Assembly: GCA_964430875.1 (NCBI GenBank)
Contig: CAYSHP010000005.1
Coordinates: 1 to 64,000 of the forward strand
Origin: M55B127 sp035269185
GTDB taxonomy: Bacteria > Bacillota > Halanaerobiia > Halanaerobiales > M55B127
Length of the DNA stretch: 64,000 nt
Direction of reading: 5' to 3'
How positions within the stretch are numbered: the stretch's first letter is position 1; every line of letters starts with the position of its first letter. Shown piece by piece: positions 43,666 through 53,957 of the stretch. The translations under genes and the position numbers were made by a program. A model generated the notes under the pieces. The model was given only the letters and a program-made list of their open reading frames with translations, was not told where the DNA came from and ran no database searches.

Positions 43666-44685
43666 TTAATATTCTTTTATTTCGTCTAGTTTTTCCTCAA
43701 CTTTAATTTCTTCTGTAGCTACTTTTTGAGCTATATCTTCAATCCATTCATTTGTCTCATTACTTACATTATTAACAGGTAAATTTAAATACCTACCTTC
43801 ATCTGCTCCATATTCCATATTATATAGTCCTGAAGTTTTATTTTCATTTCTTATTTTTTTTACAATCTCAATTATCAAATCATTATATCTAAAAAGATCA
43901 GCTGTCAAGAAATGTTCGGGTGCTAGCTCAGTTTTATCAGTGTAAATACTTGTTACATAGGTGGGTCTATTTGCACTTTCTACTGCTCTAAACATCCCGT
44001 AGTTACCAAGATTAACACCACTCATTATAACATCAACATTCCTATTAATAAGAGACTCAGTAGCTTGTTTAGTTTTTAAAGGGTCATTGAAACTACCTAC
44101 ATATATATATTCAAATTCAACCTGAGGATTATGCTCTACTACAGCCTGCTGAATAGCATTTACTACTCCAATAGTCCAAGAAATTTTCAGCCCACCAACA
44201 AATCCAATTTTGCCTGTTTCTGTAATTTCACTAGCTAATGCACCTAAAACATAATGACCAACATAATAATTTCTTTTAATTTGGATTACATTATTAAAAT
44301 CTTCCGGTAAAGGTGTATCTTGTTCAACTATAAAAGTAACATCTGGATAGTTTTCAGCTAAATCAAAAATACCATTATTAAATTGGGTACCATGTATCCA
44401 AAGTATATTATATCCTAAAGATATATATTCTCTTACTACCCGTGGGGCATCAGAGACTGCTACTTGTTCAGAATAAGCCACCTCTATTCCTAATTGTTCA
44501 TTTACATTTTGTAAGGCTTTATAACCAATGGTATTCCAGTCTGCATCCTGAATAGAACCAGGAAAAACTGCTGCCATTTTATATTCCTTCTCTTGAGCAA
44601 AAGTCAAATTACTCCCGGTCAAAACCAGTAAAACAAATAATATCAATGTTACTGCTACTATTTTATTATTAAAATTTATTCTCAT
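43666..44685 (-). CDS. BMP-family (Med/PnrA-type) substrate-binding protein
   Basis: A 339-residue periplasmic binding protein of the basic membrane protein family, which usually binds nucleosides. Signal peptide about 1-31 (cleavage near TFAQE) without lipobox Cys. Family blocks: AAVFPGSIQDADWNTIGYKAL and GKIGFVGGLKISWTIGVVNAIQQ. No ATPase or permease gene lies next to it, so it is an orphan here. It could work with an importer elsewhere or act as a sensor component. Confidence 0.82.
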   Translation of the reverse strand: MRINFNNKIVAVTLILFVLLVLTGSNLTFAQEKEYKMAAVFPGSIQDADWNTIGYKALQNVNEQLGIEVAYSEQVAVSDAPRVVREYISLGYNILWIHGTQFNNGIFDLAENYPDVTFIVEQDTPLPEDFNNVIQIKRNYYVGHYVLGALASEITETGKIGFVGGLKISWTIGVVNAIQQAVVEHNPQVEFEYIYVGSFNDPLKTKQATESLINRNVDVIMSGVNLGNYGMFRAVESANRPTYVTSIYTDKTELAPEHFLTADLFRYNDLIIEIVKKIRNENKTSGLYNMEYGADEGRYLNLPVNNVSNETNEWIEDIAQKVATEEIKVEEKLDEIKEY

Positions 44686-44861
44686 ATCGTATCCCTCCTG
44701 TATAATTCTGAGTATATTTGTCAGATTTATTTATATTATAATATAATATTGGTATAAATGCAATAAAATAGTAAAATGATTAAATTATAAATAAAAGGAT
44801 AAAGACTTACTCTCTAGAATAAATTAATGAAAGGTATTATCTTATAGGTGGTGAAATAATA

Positions 44862-46040
44862 ATGGAAAATAAGTATAAAGATGAAGTCAATATCTGTGAC
44901 CATTATGATTTATGCGGTGGTTGCAGCAGTTTAGATGTACCCTATCAAAAACAAATTGAACAAAAAAAAGAAAAAGTGAAAAGTTATTATTTGGATAATG
45001 AAATTATGGAATTTCCACTTTCAAAAGTAGTAGAAAGTTTAAATATTTATGAATATAGAAACCATATGGAATTAAGCTTTGGAGATTTAGAAATTGGAGG
45101 CAAACTTCAACTTGGATTACATCCACGTGGAAAAAGATATGAAGTTGTTACAATTGATGGTTGTTATTTAATAGACAAAGATTTTAGAAAAATTATTAGA
45201 ACTATGATCGATTATTTCCGTAATACTGATTTTAAAAAATACCATATTAAATTACGGGAAGGATATTTAAGAAATGTTAAATTAAGAAAAGGCGTTAATA
45301 CAGGAGAAATATTAATAAATCTAATTACAACCTCACAAAGAGATCCTGATTTAAGTGATTTGGTTAATAAACTAAAAAATCTGGAATATAAGGATGAATT
45401 AATAGGAATAATTCATACTATCAATGATGATTTTGCCGATGCTGTTAAAGTTGATGAAGTCAGAACTTATTATGGTAGAAATTTCTTTTATGAAAAATTA
45501 CTTGATTATAAATTTAAAATAAGTCCCCTTGATTTTTTCCAAGTAAATACAAAGACAGCTGAAAAGTTATATAAAATAATCATAGATCATATAAAGGAAA
45601 GTAAAGATGAAACTGTTTATGACCTTTATTCAGGTACCGGCTCTATTGCCCAATTAATTTCTCCTTATGTTAAAAAAGTAATTGGAATTGAACTTGATAA
45701 AAGTGCTGTAAAACAAGCTAGAGCAAACTTGCAATTAAATAATATAGATAACTGTGAATTTATTCAAGGAGATGTGAGAGAAATATTAAAAAATAAAAAA
45801 GAACCGGTTAAAAAGGTGATCGTCGACCCACCTCGCCCCGGTTTGCATTCTGAAGTGATTAAAAGTATTATTGATATTTATCCAAATGAAATTATCTATG
45901 TTTCTTGTAATCCTAAAACACAGGCTGAAGACCTTAAAAAACTTTTATATAATAATTACCATATTGAAGATATTAAGTTAGTAGATATGTTTCCTCATAC
46001 TTCCCATATAGAAAGTGTTGCTCATATAGTTAAAGACTAA
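44862..46040 (+). CDS. RlmD/TrmA-type RNA (uracil-5-)-methyltransferase lacking TRAM
   Basis: A 392-residue enzyme that should methylate uracil-C5 in rRNA. The iron-sulfur Cys are at 12, 18 and 21 (CDHYDLCGGC), with a fourth near residue 100. The SAM domain has DLYSGTGSIAQ and the catalytic Cys block YVSCNPKT. Many RlmD proteins carry an N-terminal TRAM RNA-binding domain; here the protein starts directly at the cluster region. The ATG at 44862 follows AGGTGGTGA, so truncation by wrong start is unlikely. Confidence 0.87.
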   Translation: MENKYKDEVNICDHYDLCGGCSSLDVPYQKQIEQKKEKVKSYYLDNEIMEFPLSKVVESLNIYEYRNHMELSFGDLEIGGKLQLGLHPRGKRYEVVTIDGCYLIDKDFRKIIRTMIDYFRNTDFKKYHIKLREGYLRNVKLRKGVNTGEILINLITTSQRDPDLSDLVNKLKNLEYKDELIGIIHTINDDFADAVKVDEVRTYYGRNFFYEKLLDYKFKISPLDFFQVNTKTAEKLYKIIIDHIKESKDETVYDLYSGTGSIAQLISPYVKKVIGIELDKSAVKQARANLQLNNIDNCEFIQGDVREILKNKKEPVKKVIVDPPRPGLHSEVIKSIIDIYPNEIIYVSCNPKTQAEDLKKLLYNNYHIEDIKLVDMFPHTSHIESVAHIVKD

Positions 46041-46054
46041 TTTTATGTTATTTT

Positions 46055-47911
46055 CTAATTTGTATCGTTTAGTTTTTCTAAAAAATTTATCTGCATAAAC
46101 ATAACTTTATCTTCTTGTTTATCATTTGTAGTTTGAAACCTATAATGAGGTTTATGTATTAATAATACTGCCGCCTTTATAAAAGCAAAAGACTTATTAA
46201 CCCAATGTACTGGTATTAATGGTAGTATCTTCAATTTGTCTTTAAACTTAATATTCAATTTAGTCTTCAATACTTCAAAAATATTAAGAATTAAAAATAG
46301 AGAGAGATTTATAATACTAAAAAAGAATTTAGGATTTGTTAAAAATCCATTTGTCCATAAATTATTTAATATTGTTATGCTCAGTGAAATTAATAATAAT
46401 ACATATAGTAAGGGGATAAACAATTCTCCCCCAATTGCAAAATTATTTAATAAAATATCTCTAAGCCCATCTTCTTTTATTTTGGAGATGGGGTTTCTAT
46501 TATATACTAGTAAAGTTTGCATATAACCTTTTAAGGAGTTAGTAAAATCATTAAACCAACTTTTAAAATTATCACTACTTAAGTGATAGGTTTTAGAATT
46601 TAATAAGCCAGTTATATAACCCTTTGCAACTGCTTTTCTTATTAAATCAAGATTCTCCGCAGCATTATATAAATCCCAACCCTTATATTTTTTAATAAGA
46701 GAAGTTCTATAATGATAAACCCCTTTATCCAAATAAGAAAACAACTTATATCTAAGAGTATTTTCTATACTAAGATATTTACTAAAAAGACCTTTTCTAT
46801 TCATAATTGATTCTATAGGAGATTGCAAACAAAAGTAATTTTTATTTGATTGTTCAAATTTATAAACTGCTTTTTTTAATTGATCAGTTTCCGGTATAGT
46901 ATTTTCATTATATATAGTAATATACTTTCCACTAGCTAACTTTAGCCCCAAATTATATATTTTAATCATATTCCCATCATTTTCTGCAGGTACTTTATAT
47001 ACGCTGTAATTTGTAGGTAAATTGCTAAGTTTATTAAGCTGATCTGTAAAATTTTTAGAACCCAGAAATATTATCTCCATTTTATGGTCGGGATAATCCA
47101 TCTTTTCTAGACTTAATATCAAATTATCAAGGTTAGAACTGTACTTTTTAACTGGAATTAAAATTGTATATTTGGGTAAATTGTCAAGTTGCAAGTTTTT
47201 ATCATTAGTTGTAATCTCATTTTTAATTTTTTTATCTGAAAAAAATCGAATTATAAAACGAGTTATTATTAAAAATAAAAATAAAAAATTAATTAAATAA
47301 AATAAGATATTAGTTGTATTTTTAAGGTAAAAAAAGATACCAGTTAAAAATAATATACCAAGTACTCCAAATATTAATAACTGATTTCTAGTAAAAACAT
47401 TTAAAGCAGTTTCCTCTCCATTCCTATGAAAATCATCTTCAGTCTTATTTAAAATATTATCCTTAAAAGCAAATTCAATTAAATATTTTATTTCTGGTTG
47501 GGATAATTCTACTTTTTCAATCAAAATATCCCCGAATTTATTTTTTAAATACTTATCAATACTTTTATCTTTAAAGTCGTAAACTAATATTTTGATTATT
47601 TCTTTTTTATAGGATATAGGTAAGAATAACTTTTTATTTAACAAAGTAGGTTTGAACTCATCTATAAAATTATAATCTATCTCTCTTTTAATATCATCAA
47701 TATTAATCGAGAAGTTATTATTAATTAAATTATTAGATAGATCAGCTAAAATCTTATATATAGCTATTGCTTTAACCATGTTATTTCGAATTAAAATTTC
47801 AGACAATCTTAAGTGGGTATCAGTATGTATATCATAAGCATTATTTAATTGTCTTTTTGTTATTAAGTTATTTTTTAATAAAGCATCACCTAATAATGAA
47901 TTATTGCCCAA
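46055..47911 (-). CDS. NfrB-like MshEN-GT2 protein with lost catalytic motifs
   Basis: A 618-residue membrane protein. The N-terminus (about 1-150) is a GspE/MshEN-type domain; membrane segments follow near 178-222; a GT2 domain spans about 245-475; more membrane segments near 490-560 end it. It aligns well to NfrB/BcsA-like processive glycosyltransferases (KGWDLYN, KGYMQTLLVYNRNP), but key residues are replaced: the first Asp motif reads FLGSKN, DAED becomes NENT (335-338), TED becomes AEN (418-420) and QRxRW becomes DFTNS (455-459). It is therefore probably not an active transferase. It lies 17 nt after the SPOR-BcsB gene and starts with TTG. Confidence 0.75.
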   Translation of the reverse strand: MGNNSLLGDALLKNNLITKRQLNNAYDIHTDTHLRLSEILIRNNMVKAIAIYKILADLSNNLINNNFSINIDDIKREIDYNFIDEFKPTLLNKKLFLPISYKKEIIKILVYDFKDKSIDKYLKNKFGDILIEKVELSQPEIKYLIEFAFKDNILNKTEDDFHRNGEETALNVFTRNQLLIFGVLGILFLTGIFFYLKNTTNILFYLINFLFLFLIITRFIIRFFSDKKIKNEITTNDKNLQLDNLPKYTILIPVKKYSSNLDNLILSLEKMDYPDHKMEIIFLGSKNFTDQLNKLSNLPTNYSVYKVPAENDGNMIKIYNLGLKLASGKYITIYNENTIPETDQLKKAVYKFEQSNKNYFCLQSPIESIMNRKGLFSKYLSIENTLRYKLFSYLDKGVYHYRTSLIKKYKGWDLYNAAENLDLIRKAVAKGYITGLLNSKTYHLSSDNFKSWFNDFTNSLKGYMQTLLVYNRNPISKIKEDGLRDILLNNFAIGGELFIPLLYVLLLISLSITILNNLWTNGFLTNPKFFFSIINLSLFLILNIFEVLKTKLNIKFKDKLKILPLIPVHWVNKSFAFIKAAVLLIHKPHYRFQTTNDKQEDKVMFMQINFLEKLNDTN

Positions 47912-47927
47912 ATATACACACCTACCT

Positions 47928-50480
47928 TTATTTTTCTTTTGTTTTTTGACGTGAGGTTCTATAATATATCCAAATTAGTAATAAAACTAATAAAATAATT
48001 GCCGCTAAATATATATATCTTTTATTCTCTTCTAATAATGTTTTTAAATCATTAAGATATCCCTTATATAATTTAGGTTGTTTTTCTTTTAATATTTGAA
48101 AGGTTTGATAGTTTTCATCATTAAATACAAGAAGATCTCCATTTAAATCATTAATTCCCCCGTTTGCAATAACCTTATTTAACATACTTTCTAAACTATT
48201 TATATTATTACTGTTTATAATCATAACTTCTTTATCATTATATTTTGTTAAATCAATATAACTTAGGTTGTTATTTGTTTTGAACTCGGTAATTATTTCT
48301 TCACTATTTTTAATGAGAAACCGGTCATTATCTAATGCAATCTTTGAATTAAATTTACTGTTTGCTCTTTTCTCTCCAATTATTATATACCAATTCTTAT
48401 TATCATTATTATCAAAATTATAATTAGAATAATAATTAACATTAAAATTATTATAAATTGAATCCTCTTCATGGATTGAACCAAACAATAAGGCTGTTGT
48501 TTTTAATAATTTATCTGAATTATTTTCATCAACTAATATTTGACCATTGCCTTTAAAGTTATTTACTAAATTTTCAAAAGTATTTTTTTTATACAGATTA
48601 CCTGCAACTGAAAAATAACTTTCTGGATTGATATATGTTTCCATTAAGTTACTATAATTACTCAAGATTTTAGAAGGGTATTGGCTAAATTGAATCTTCA
48701 GATCATTGATTTGTTCTAATTCACTGCCTTCAATAGTTACTAATTTATCTTTAAAATAACTGCTTTTTTCTAATTTTTCACTATATACTAATTTATTATT
48801 TATATATACTTTCAGATAAGCCGGATTATCAAAAGGAATAAAATAACTGCCGGTTAAGTGTAAATTAAGATCTTTCGGCCAATTATTAAAAAGGTTTATT
48901 GGTAGATGGTATTGATAATTGATTTCTCCCCAACCTTTTCTATTGGCTTTAAATGAATCGATTTTAAAAGAACTCAATTTATAATCAATTTCTTGTTTTA
49001 AATTATATTTATTAACATCCAAATAATTTGCATTAATTAACTTTAAAAAATCGGATAATATAAAATCAATATCTTCAGGTGCTATAAGTAGTGTCATGGT
49101 TTCATCTATTTTAGTTTCCTGAAAATCTTCAGATACTACTATATTTCTAACTCTATTATTATAATTATTGAAATCAATCTCTTTCGCACTTGATTTTAAA
49201 TTTATAGAAGGAGGTAAATTATTATATATTCTATTAAGATAAGTATATAATTTTATATAGTCATGAAATTCTTGCCGACTTAATTTTCCTTCATAAAATA
49301 GGTTTATTTTTGTAGCTTCTATACCTAAAAAATTATTTAATTGATAAGTTTGGTTATTCTTTAATTTAAATTCAACACCACTTGTATTGTCTATTTTTAT
49401 CCACATATTTTCATATAAAGCTGGGCTGAAATTTTTTTCTCCATTTCGGATCTTAGCTTTGATTTCTAACTTTAAATTATTTATATCTCCAAGATTTATC
49501 GGTAATAAAAGCTTATAATTATTACTATTAGTTTTGAAATTATACTGTTTAACATGTCTGTTGTTTATAAGAATATCGATTGCCGATAATTCATTGATAA
49601 ATTTAGATGTTTCTAAATTTAATTTTAAATATACTTTTTCTTCTATGATTTTATCTGAAAGCGGTATATTTAATACAAAAGAATTTTCCCAACCTCTTAA
49701 ATATATATCATTATTATATCCAAAATCCTTTAGTGTATAAAAAACATCCTGCGTGTTTTCCTGTTTAAATAAATTAACTATTTCATCATCTTTAAAGACA
49801 AGATAGTAATTACTATTATTTTGAACTTTACCATTAAAATTATCAATAGAATAATCAACTCTAGTTCCATTTGGGTACAAAAATTTAGCATTATTTTTAC
49901 CATTTTTTTCTAAGAAGGCACTTTTAATATTATATGTTTCGTTATTTTTATAATATGCTAGTTCTTTATTCTCTGTTAAAATTTCTGTTAATTTTTTTTC
50001 TGTTTTCGCTTCTTTAATGTTCTTATTATTCTTGTTTTCTTTTGCTTTTTCATTGCTGGGGTTTTCATCCTTAATTATTTCCTCATTTAGATTATCTTTT
50101 TTATCTTCATTAATTTGTGTGTTTTTTTGCTCTTTATTAATCTCTTTTTTACCATTTTTATCTCTAACCTTATCTTCAGTAAAATTAAAATCTACTTTTC
50201 TTACATAAGCTTCCTTTACTATGTTTTGTATTTCATTTAATATTTTTTGAGCAGAGTTATAATTAGTAAAATTACCAACAAATACAAAATATCTATTACT
50301 TTGCTTATATTTGTAAACATCTAAACCTCTCTCAACTAATTTTTGAGATAGATTTTGTGCATTGGATTCTTTACTGAAATAACCGGTTTGTACAGTATAT
50401 GTAACTGCACTTACTGTAGTTGAAGATATTATTAAGATAAAAATTATTATAAAAAAAGACTTTAATTTAATATTAATCAC
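47928..50480 (-). CDS. SPOR-BcsB fusion protein
   Basis: An 850-residue exported protein. Signal peptide 1-25; a SPOR domain (about 26-97, TYTVQTGYFSKESNAQNLS), which usually binds denuded glycan at division sites; an Asn/Lys/Glu-rich linker (about 98-165); a BcsB-like region (GWENSFVLNIPLSDKI onward to about 800); and one C-terminal membrane span (about 822-842) with a basic tail. BcsB is the periplasmic partner of cellulose synthase. The GTG at 50480 overlaps the Shine-Dalgarno AAGGTGA, so the real start may be an ATT a few codons on. Confidence 0.75.
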   Translation of the reverse strand: MINIKLKSFFIIIFILIISSTTVSAVTYTVQTGYFSKESNAQNLSQKLVERGLDVYKYKQSNRYFVFVGNFTNYNSAQKILNEIQNIVKEAYVRKVDFNFTEDKVRDKNGKKEINKEQKNTQINEDKKDNLNEEIIKDENPSNEKAKENKNNKNIKEAKTEKKLTEILTENKELAYYKNNETYNIKSAFLEKNGKNNAKFLYPNGTRVDYSIDNFNGKVQNNSNYYLVFKDDEIVNLFKQENTQDVFYTLKDFGYNNDIYLRGWENSFVLNIPLSDKIIEEKVYLKLNLETSKFINELSAIDILINNRHVKQYNFKTNSNNYKLLLPINLGDINNLKLEIKAKIRNGEKNFSPALYENMWIKIDNTSGVEFKLKNNQTYQLNNFLGIEATKINLFYEGKLSRQEFHDYIKLYTYLNRIYNNLPPSINLKSSAKEIDFNNYNNRVRNIVVSEDFQETKIDETMTLLIAPEDIDFILSDFLKLINANYLDVNKYNLKQEIDYKLSSFKIDSFKANRKGWGEINYQYHLPINLFNNWPKDLNLHLTGSYFIPFDNPAYLKVYINNKLVYSEKLEKSSYFKDKLVTIEGSELEQINDLKIQFSQYPSKILSNYSNLMETYINPESYFSVAGNLYKKNTFENLVNNFKGNGQILVDENNSDKLLKTTALLFGSIHEEDSIYNNFNVNYYSNYNFDNNDNKNWYIIIGEKRANSKFNSKIALDNDRFLIKNSEEIITEFKTNNNLSYIDLTKYNDKEVMIINSNNINSLESMLNKVIANGGINDLNGDLLVFNDENYQTFQILKEKQPKLYKGYLNDLKTLLEENKRYIYLAAIILLVLLLIWIYYRTSRQKTKEK

Positions 50481-50504
50481 CTTCTTTAGGTTTAAAACTT
50501 TTGC

Positions 50505-51449
50505 TTACTTATTTAAAAATTCTTTAACATCTTCTTTTTGGGGTAATTTAGACATGGCCCCTTCTTTTTTTACCACTAAAGCAGAACAATAGTTAGCGAA
50601 CTCACAAATATCTTCTATTACTTGGTTAGACATCTCTTCTAACTTTTTATCACTATTATCAATACGGTTTAAAAAGGCTGATACAAATGCATCACCAGCT
50701 CCGGTGGTATCTACCGCCTTAACTTTTTGAGCAGGTACATGAATTAATTTATCTTTATAAAAATATACACCTTTATCACCATCTGTAATTAAAACGAGGC
50801 TGATTTGATTTTTATTTTTAATCTGCTCTGCCCCTTCCTCAATTCCTTCAAAACCAGTAAGGAAGTCCAGTTCTTCTTTTGATAATTTAAGAATATCAAC
50901 CTGTCCTAAGACAGCCTTAATTATTTTTTTAGCCTTCTCTAGATCATCCCAGAGGGATTTTCTTAAATTTGGATCATAGGAGATATACATATCCGCTTTA
51001 TCAGCTAAATCAAGAGCATATAAAGTAGCTTTGCGTGATATCTCATTTATCATAGATATTGATCCAAAATGAAATATTTTATAATCTCCAAATAACTCTT
51101 CATCAATTTCATCTGAATTTAATAATCTATCAGCACTTTTCTCACCAAAAAAATCAAAACTACGGTCTCCATCTTCATCTAGAGTAACTATGGATAATGC
51201 AGTTTTAGCTTCCTTAGTTAATATCATATTATTTAAATTGATCCCCTCTGCAGAAAGGGTCTCATATAAAAACCTTCCTAAAGAATCATCTCCTACTTTA
51301 CCAATAAAGGCAGTCCGGCTTTCTAATCTAGCCAATCCAACCGCTACATTAGCAGGAGCTCCCCCGGGGTTTTTCCCAAATAATTTATTTTCTTTATCAA
51401 CTGGAATAAAATCGATCAATGCTTCTCCAAGAGATATTACACCATTCAT
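50505..51449 (-). CDS. PfkB-family carbohydrate kinase, probable fructokinase
   Basis: A 314-residue ribokinase-fold kinase. The sugar-binding N-terminus GEALIDFIP and NPGGAPANVAVGLARL are those of fructokinases. The catalytic block DTTGAGDAFVSAFL is near residue 250. It is first in an apparent operon with the SPOR-BcsB gene 24 nt on. The match favours fructose, but other sugars are possible. Confidence 0.85.
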   Translation of the reverse strand: MNGVISLGEALIDFIPVDKENKLFGKNPGGAPANVAVGLARLESRTAFIGKVGDDSLGRFLYETLSAEGINLNNMILTKEAKTALSIVTLDEDGDRSFDFFGEKSADRLLNSDEIDEELFGDYKIFHFGSISMINEISRKATLYALDLADKADMYISYDPNLRKSLWDDLEKAKKIIKAVLGQVDILKLSKEELDFLTGFEGIEEGAEQIKNKNQISLVLITDGDKGVYFYKDKLIHVPAQKVKAVDTTGAGDAFVSAFLNRIDNSDKKLEEMSNQVIEDICEFANYCSALVVKKEGAMSKLPQKEDVKEFLNK

Positions 51450-51623
51450 ATATTAAAACCTCCTAAAAAAAATAATTTCTCCATTATTAATTATATTATA
51501 CAAAAAGACATAAAATTCCTACATTTAACTCATATTATTTTTTAAATAAAGCAGGAATTACAGAAAGTTAATTTAATATATATAAATAATAATCATTTCT
51601 ATTAAGGGAGAGGTGAGTTAATT

Positions 51624-53957
51624 TTGAGTGAAAGTTTTATTGGGAAAAAGATAAAAAGATTTGATAGTAAAGATAAAACTACTGGAAATCAAAAGTATTT
51701 AGATGATTATAAAATAAGCGGACTGCTCTATTCTGCTATTTTAACAAGCCCTCATGCTCATGCTAAAATTAATAGCATTGATATTGAGGAAGCTAAAAAA
51801 TCAAAGGGAGTAAAAAAAGTTGTAACAGGTAAAGATTATCCAACTACATTAGGTTTATATCTAGGAGATAAACCACCCCTTGCAGTTGATAAGGTTCGCC
51901 ACTTTGGAGAGCCAGTTGCAGCTGTTATTGCACAAACAAAAAAAGATGCACAAGCAGCCTTAAAAAAGATAAAAGTTGATTTTGAAAAACTAAAAATAGT
52001 TGATTCTCCTAAAGATGCAATGAGAGAAGATTCTCCAATCTTACACAAAGACTTAGCAGATTATCATCATATACCTGATGTTTACCCAAAACCAGGTACA
52101 AATGTTGCTAATCATACTAAGATAAAAAAAGGAGATTATGAAAACGCATTTAAAGATGCAAAATACCAAATAGAAGAATCTTTTTCATTTAAGCCAAGTG
52201 ATCATGTAGCAATGGAACCAAGGTCTTCTATTGCTCAGATTAAATCAAATGGTGATGTAATTATCCATTCTACTACTCAAGCACCTTTTGTAGTAAAAGA
52301 GTTACTTTCTTTTAACTTTGAAATACCTGCCGGCAAAATTAATGTAATTGCTCCTCCCATTGGAGGCGGTTTTGGCGGAAAAGCAGGCTTACAATTAGAA
52401 AGTCTCGCCTATATTCTATCAAAAGCTGTCGATGGACGTCCAGTTAAAGTTGTAAATACTAGAGAAGATGATATGGTTACTTCACCTGGACATATTGGAT
52501 TAGAAGCTGATGTAAAAATCGCTAGTGATAAAGAAGGTAATATAACCGGTATGGATCTGCAGTATTATTTTGATGCAGGTGCCTATTCAGATTACGCTGT
52601 AAATGTGAGTAGAGCGGCTGCAATTTCTTGTACTGGTCCTTATCAAGTTGACAATCTAAAATGTGATTCTTACTGTATTTATACTAATCACCCCTTTGCT
52701 ACTGCTTTTAGGGGTTTTGGACATATTGAGTTAGGATATGTAATCGAAAGAAGTATTGATATTTTAGCTAAAGAACTGGATATGGATCCAGTTGAATTAA
52801 GACTTAAAAATGCAATCCAAGAGGGAGATACTACTCCAACTCAAAGTTTAATGAATGAAAATACTGGTGACCTTAAAGCTTGTATCAAAAGAACTGCTGA
52901 ACTGATAGATTGGGAGCAGGGTTCATATATTAAAAAAGGTGACAATAAAGTTATTACAAAAGGTATGGGATTATTATGGAAGTCCCCTGCTATGCCGACA
53001 AGTACCGATGCCGGTGCAATTATTACCTTTAATGAAGACGGCAGTTTGAATTTAAATAATGCAATTGTTGAAATCGGACAGGGAACTAAAACAGGCTTAG
53101 CACAAATTGTAGCAGAAGAAATGGAAATGCCAATTGAAAAGGTACATGTTAAAACAGATGTTAATACTAATAATGCTCCACATGATTGGGCAACTGCAGC
53201 CAGCAGAAGTTTAATGATGGCTGGTAGAGCAGCTATAAGTGCTTGTAAAGATGCCAAACAACAATTAAAAGAAACAGCTGCCCAGGTATTAAGGTGCCCT
53301 GCCCAAGATTTAACAGTCGCTAATGAAAAAGTGTTTATCTCTGATGAACCTCATATTTCATTAGATGTTAAAGATGTTTGTCTAGGATATGTCTATGAAA
53401 ATGGTAATGCAATTGGTGGTCAAGTCATTGGCCGCGGTAACTATATAGCTCGTAAACTATCTAGTATTGATCCTGAAACCGGAGAGGGTAGGCCGGACCT
53501 TGAATGGACTTTAGGAGCACAAGCAGTTGAAATAGAACTTAATCTAACTGATTATTCCTATAAGATTAAAAAAGCTGCTTCTACTATGGATGTAGGTAAT
53601 GTAATTAATCCAGACCTAGCCCGAGGACAAGTTGTCGGTGCTATGGCTATGGGTATGAGTTTTGCCCGTAACGAAGGTTTTCAATTTAATAGTCGTGAAC
53701 AGGTACAAAATAATGTATTAAGAGATTATAAGATAATAAGATATGGTGAACATCCAGAATATTTAGTTGACTTTGTTGAAAATCCGCAAGGTGACGGACC
53801 TTTTGGGGCAAGGGGCCTCGGGGAACAGGGTATCATAGGTATGCCTGGTTCACTTGCCAACGCTGTATCTAGAGCGGTTGGAGTAGAAATAAATGAACTA
53901 CCCCTTCTACCAGAACTGATCTATAAATATGTAAAGGAAGGTGATAGTAATGATTAG
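51624..53957 (+). CDS. Xanthine dehydrogenase-family molybdenum-binding subunit
   Basis: A 777-residue catalytic subunit of a molybdenum hydroxylase (xanthine dehydrogenase/aldehyde oxidase family). Seen motifs: TTQAPFVVKE, PIGGGFGGKAG, TAFRGFGHIELG (Arg next to the active site) and GPFGARGLGEQGI, whose Glu is the catalytic base. The substrate could be a purine, nicotinate or another N-heterocycle. TTG start after GGGAGAGGTGA. First of three overlapping genes. No XdhC-type maturation gene or Mo-cofactor genes lie nearby. Confidence 0.9.
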   Translation: MSESFIGKKIKRFDSKDKTTGNQKYLDDYKISGLLYSAILTSPHAHAKINSIDIEEAKKSKGVKKVVTGKDYPTTLGLYLGDKPPLAVDKVRHFGEPVAAVIAQTKKDAQAALKKIKVDFEKLKIVDSPKDAMREDSPILHKDLADYHHIPDVYPKPGTNVANHTKIKKGDYENAFKDAKYQIEESFSFKPSDHVAMEPRSSIAQIKSNGDVIIHSTTQAPFVVKELLSFNFEIPAGKINVIAPPIGGGFGGKAGLQLESLAYILSKAVDGRPVKVVNTREDDMVTSPGHIGLEADVKIASDKEGNITGMDLQYYFDAGAYSDYAVNVSRAAAISCTGPYQVDNLKCDSYCIYTNHPFATAFRGFGHIELGYVIERSIDILAKELDMDPVELRLKNAIQEGDTTPTQSLMNENTGDLKACIKRTAELIDWEQGSYIKKGDNKVITKGMGLLWKSPAMPTSTDAGAIITFNEDGSLNLNNAIVEIGQGTKTGLAQIVAEEMEMPIEKVHVKTDVNTNNAPHDWATAASRSLMMAGRAAISACKDAKQQLKETAAQVLRCPAQDLTVANEKVFISDEPHISLDVKDVCLGYVYENGNAIGGQVIGRGNYIARKLSSIDPETGEGRPDLEWTLGAQAVEIELNLTDYSYKIKKAASTMDVGNVINPDLARGQVVGAMAMGMSFARNEGFQFNSREQVQNNVLRDYKIIRYGEHPEYLVDFVENPQGDGPFGARGLGEQGIIGMPGSLANAVSRAVGVEINELPLLPELIYKYVKEGDSND

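Noticed and set aside
46055..47911. Cellulose synthase BcsA
   Set aside because: No PilZ domain, and the Asp, TED and QxxRW motifs are missing, so an active cellulose synthase is not supported.
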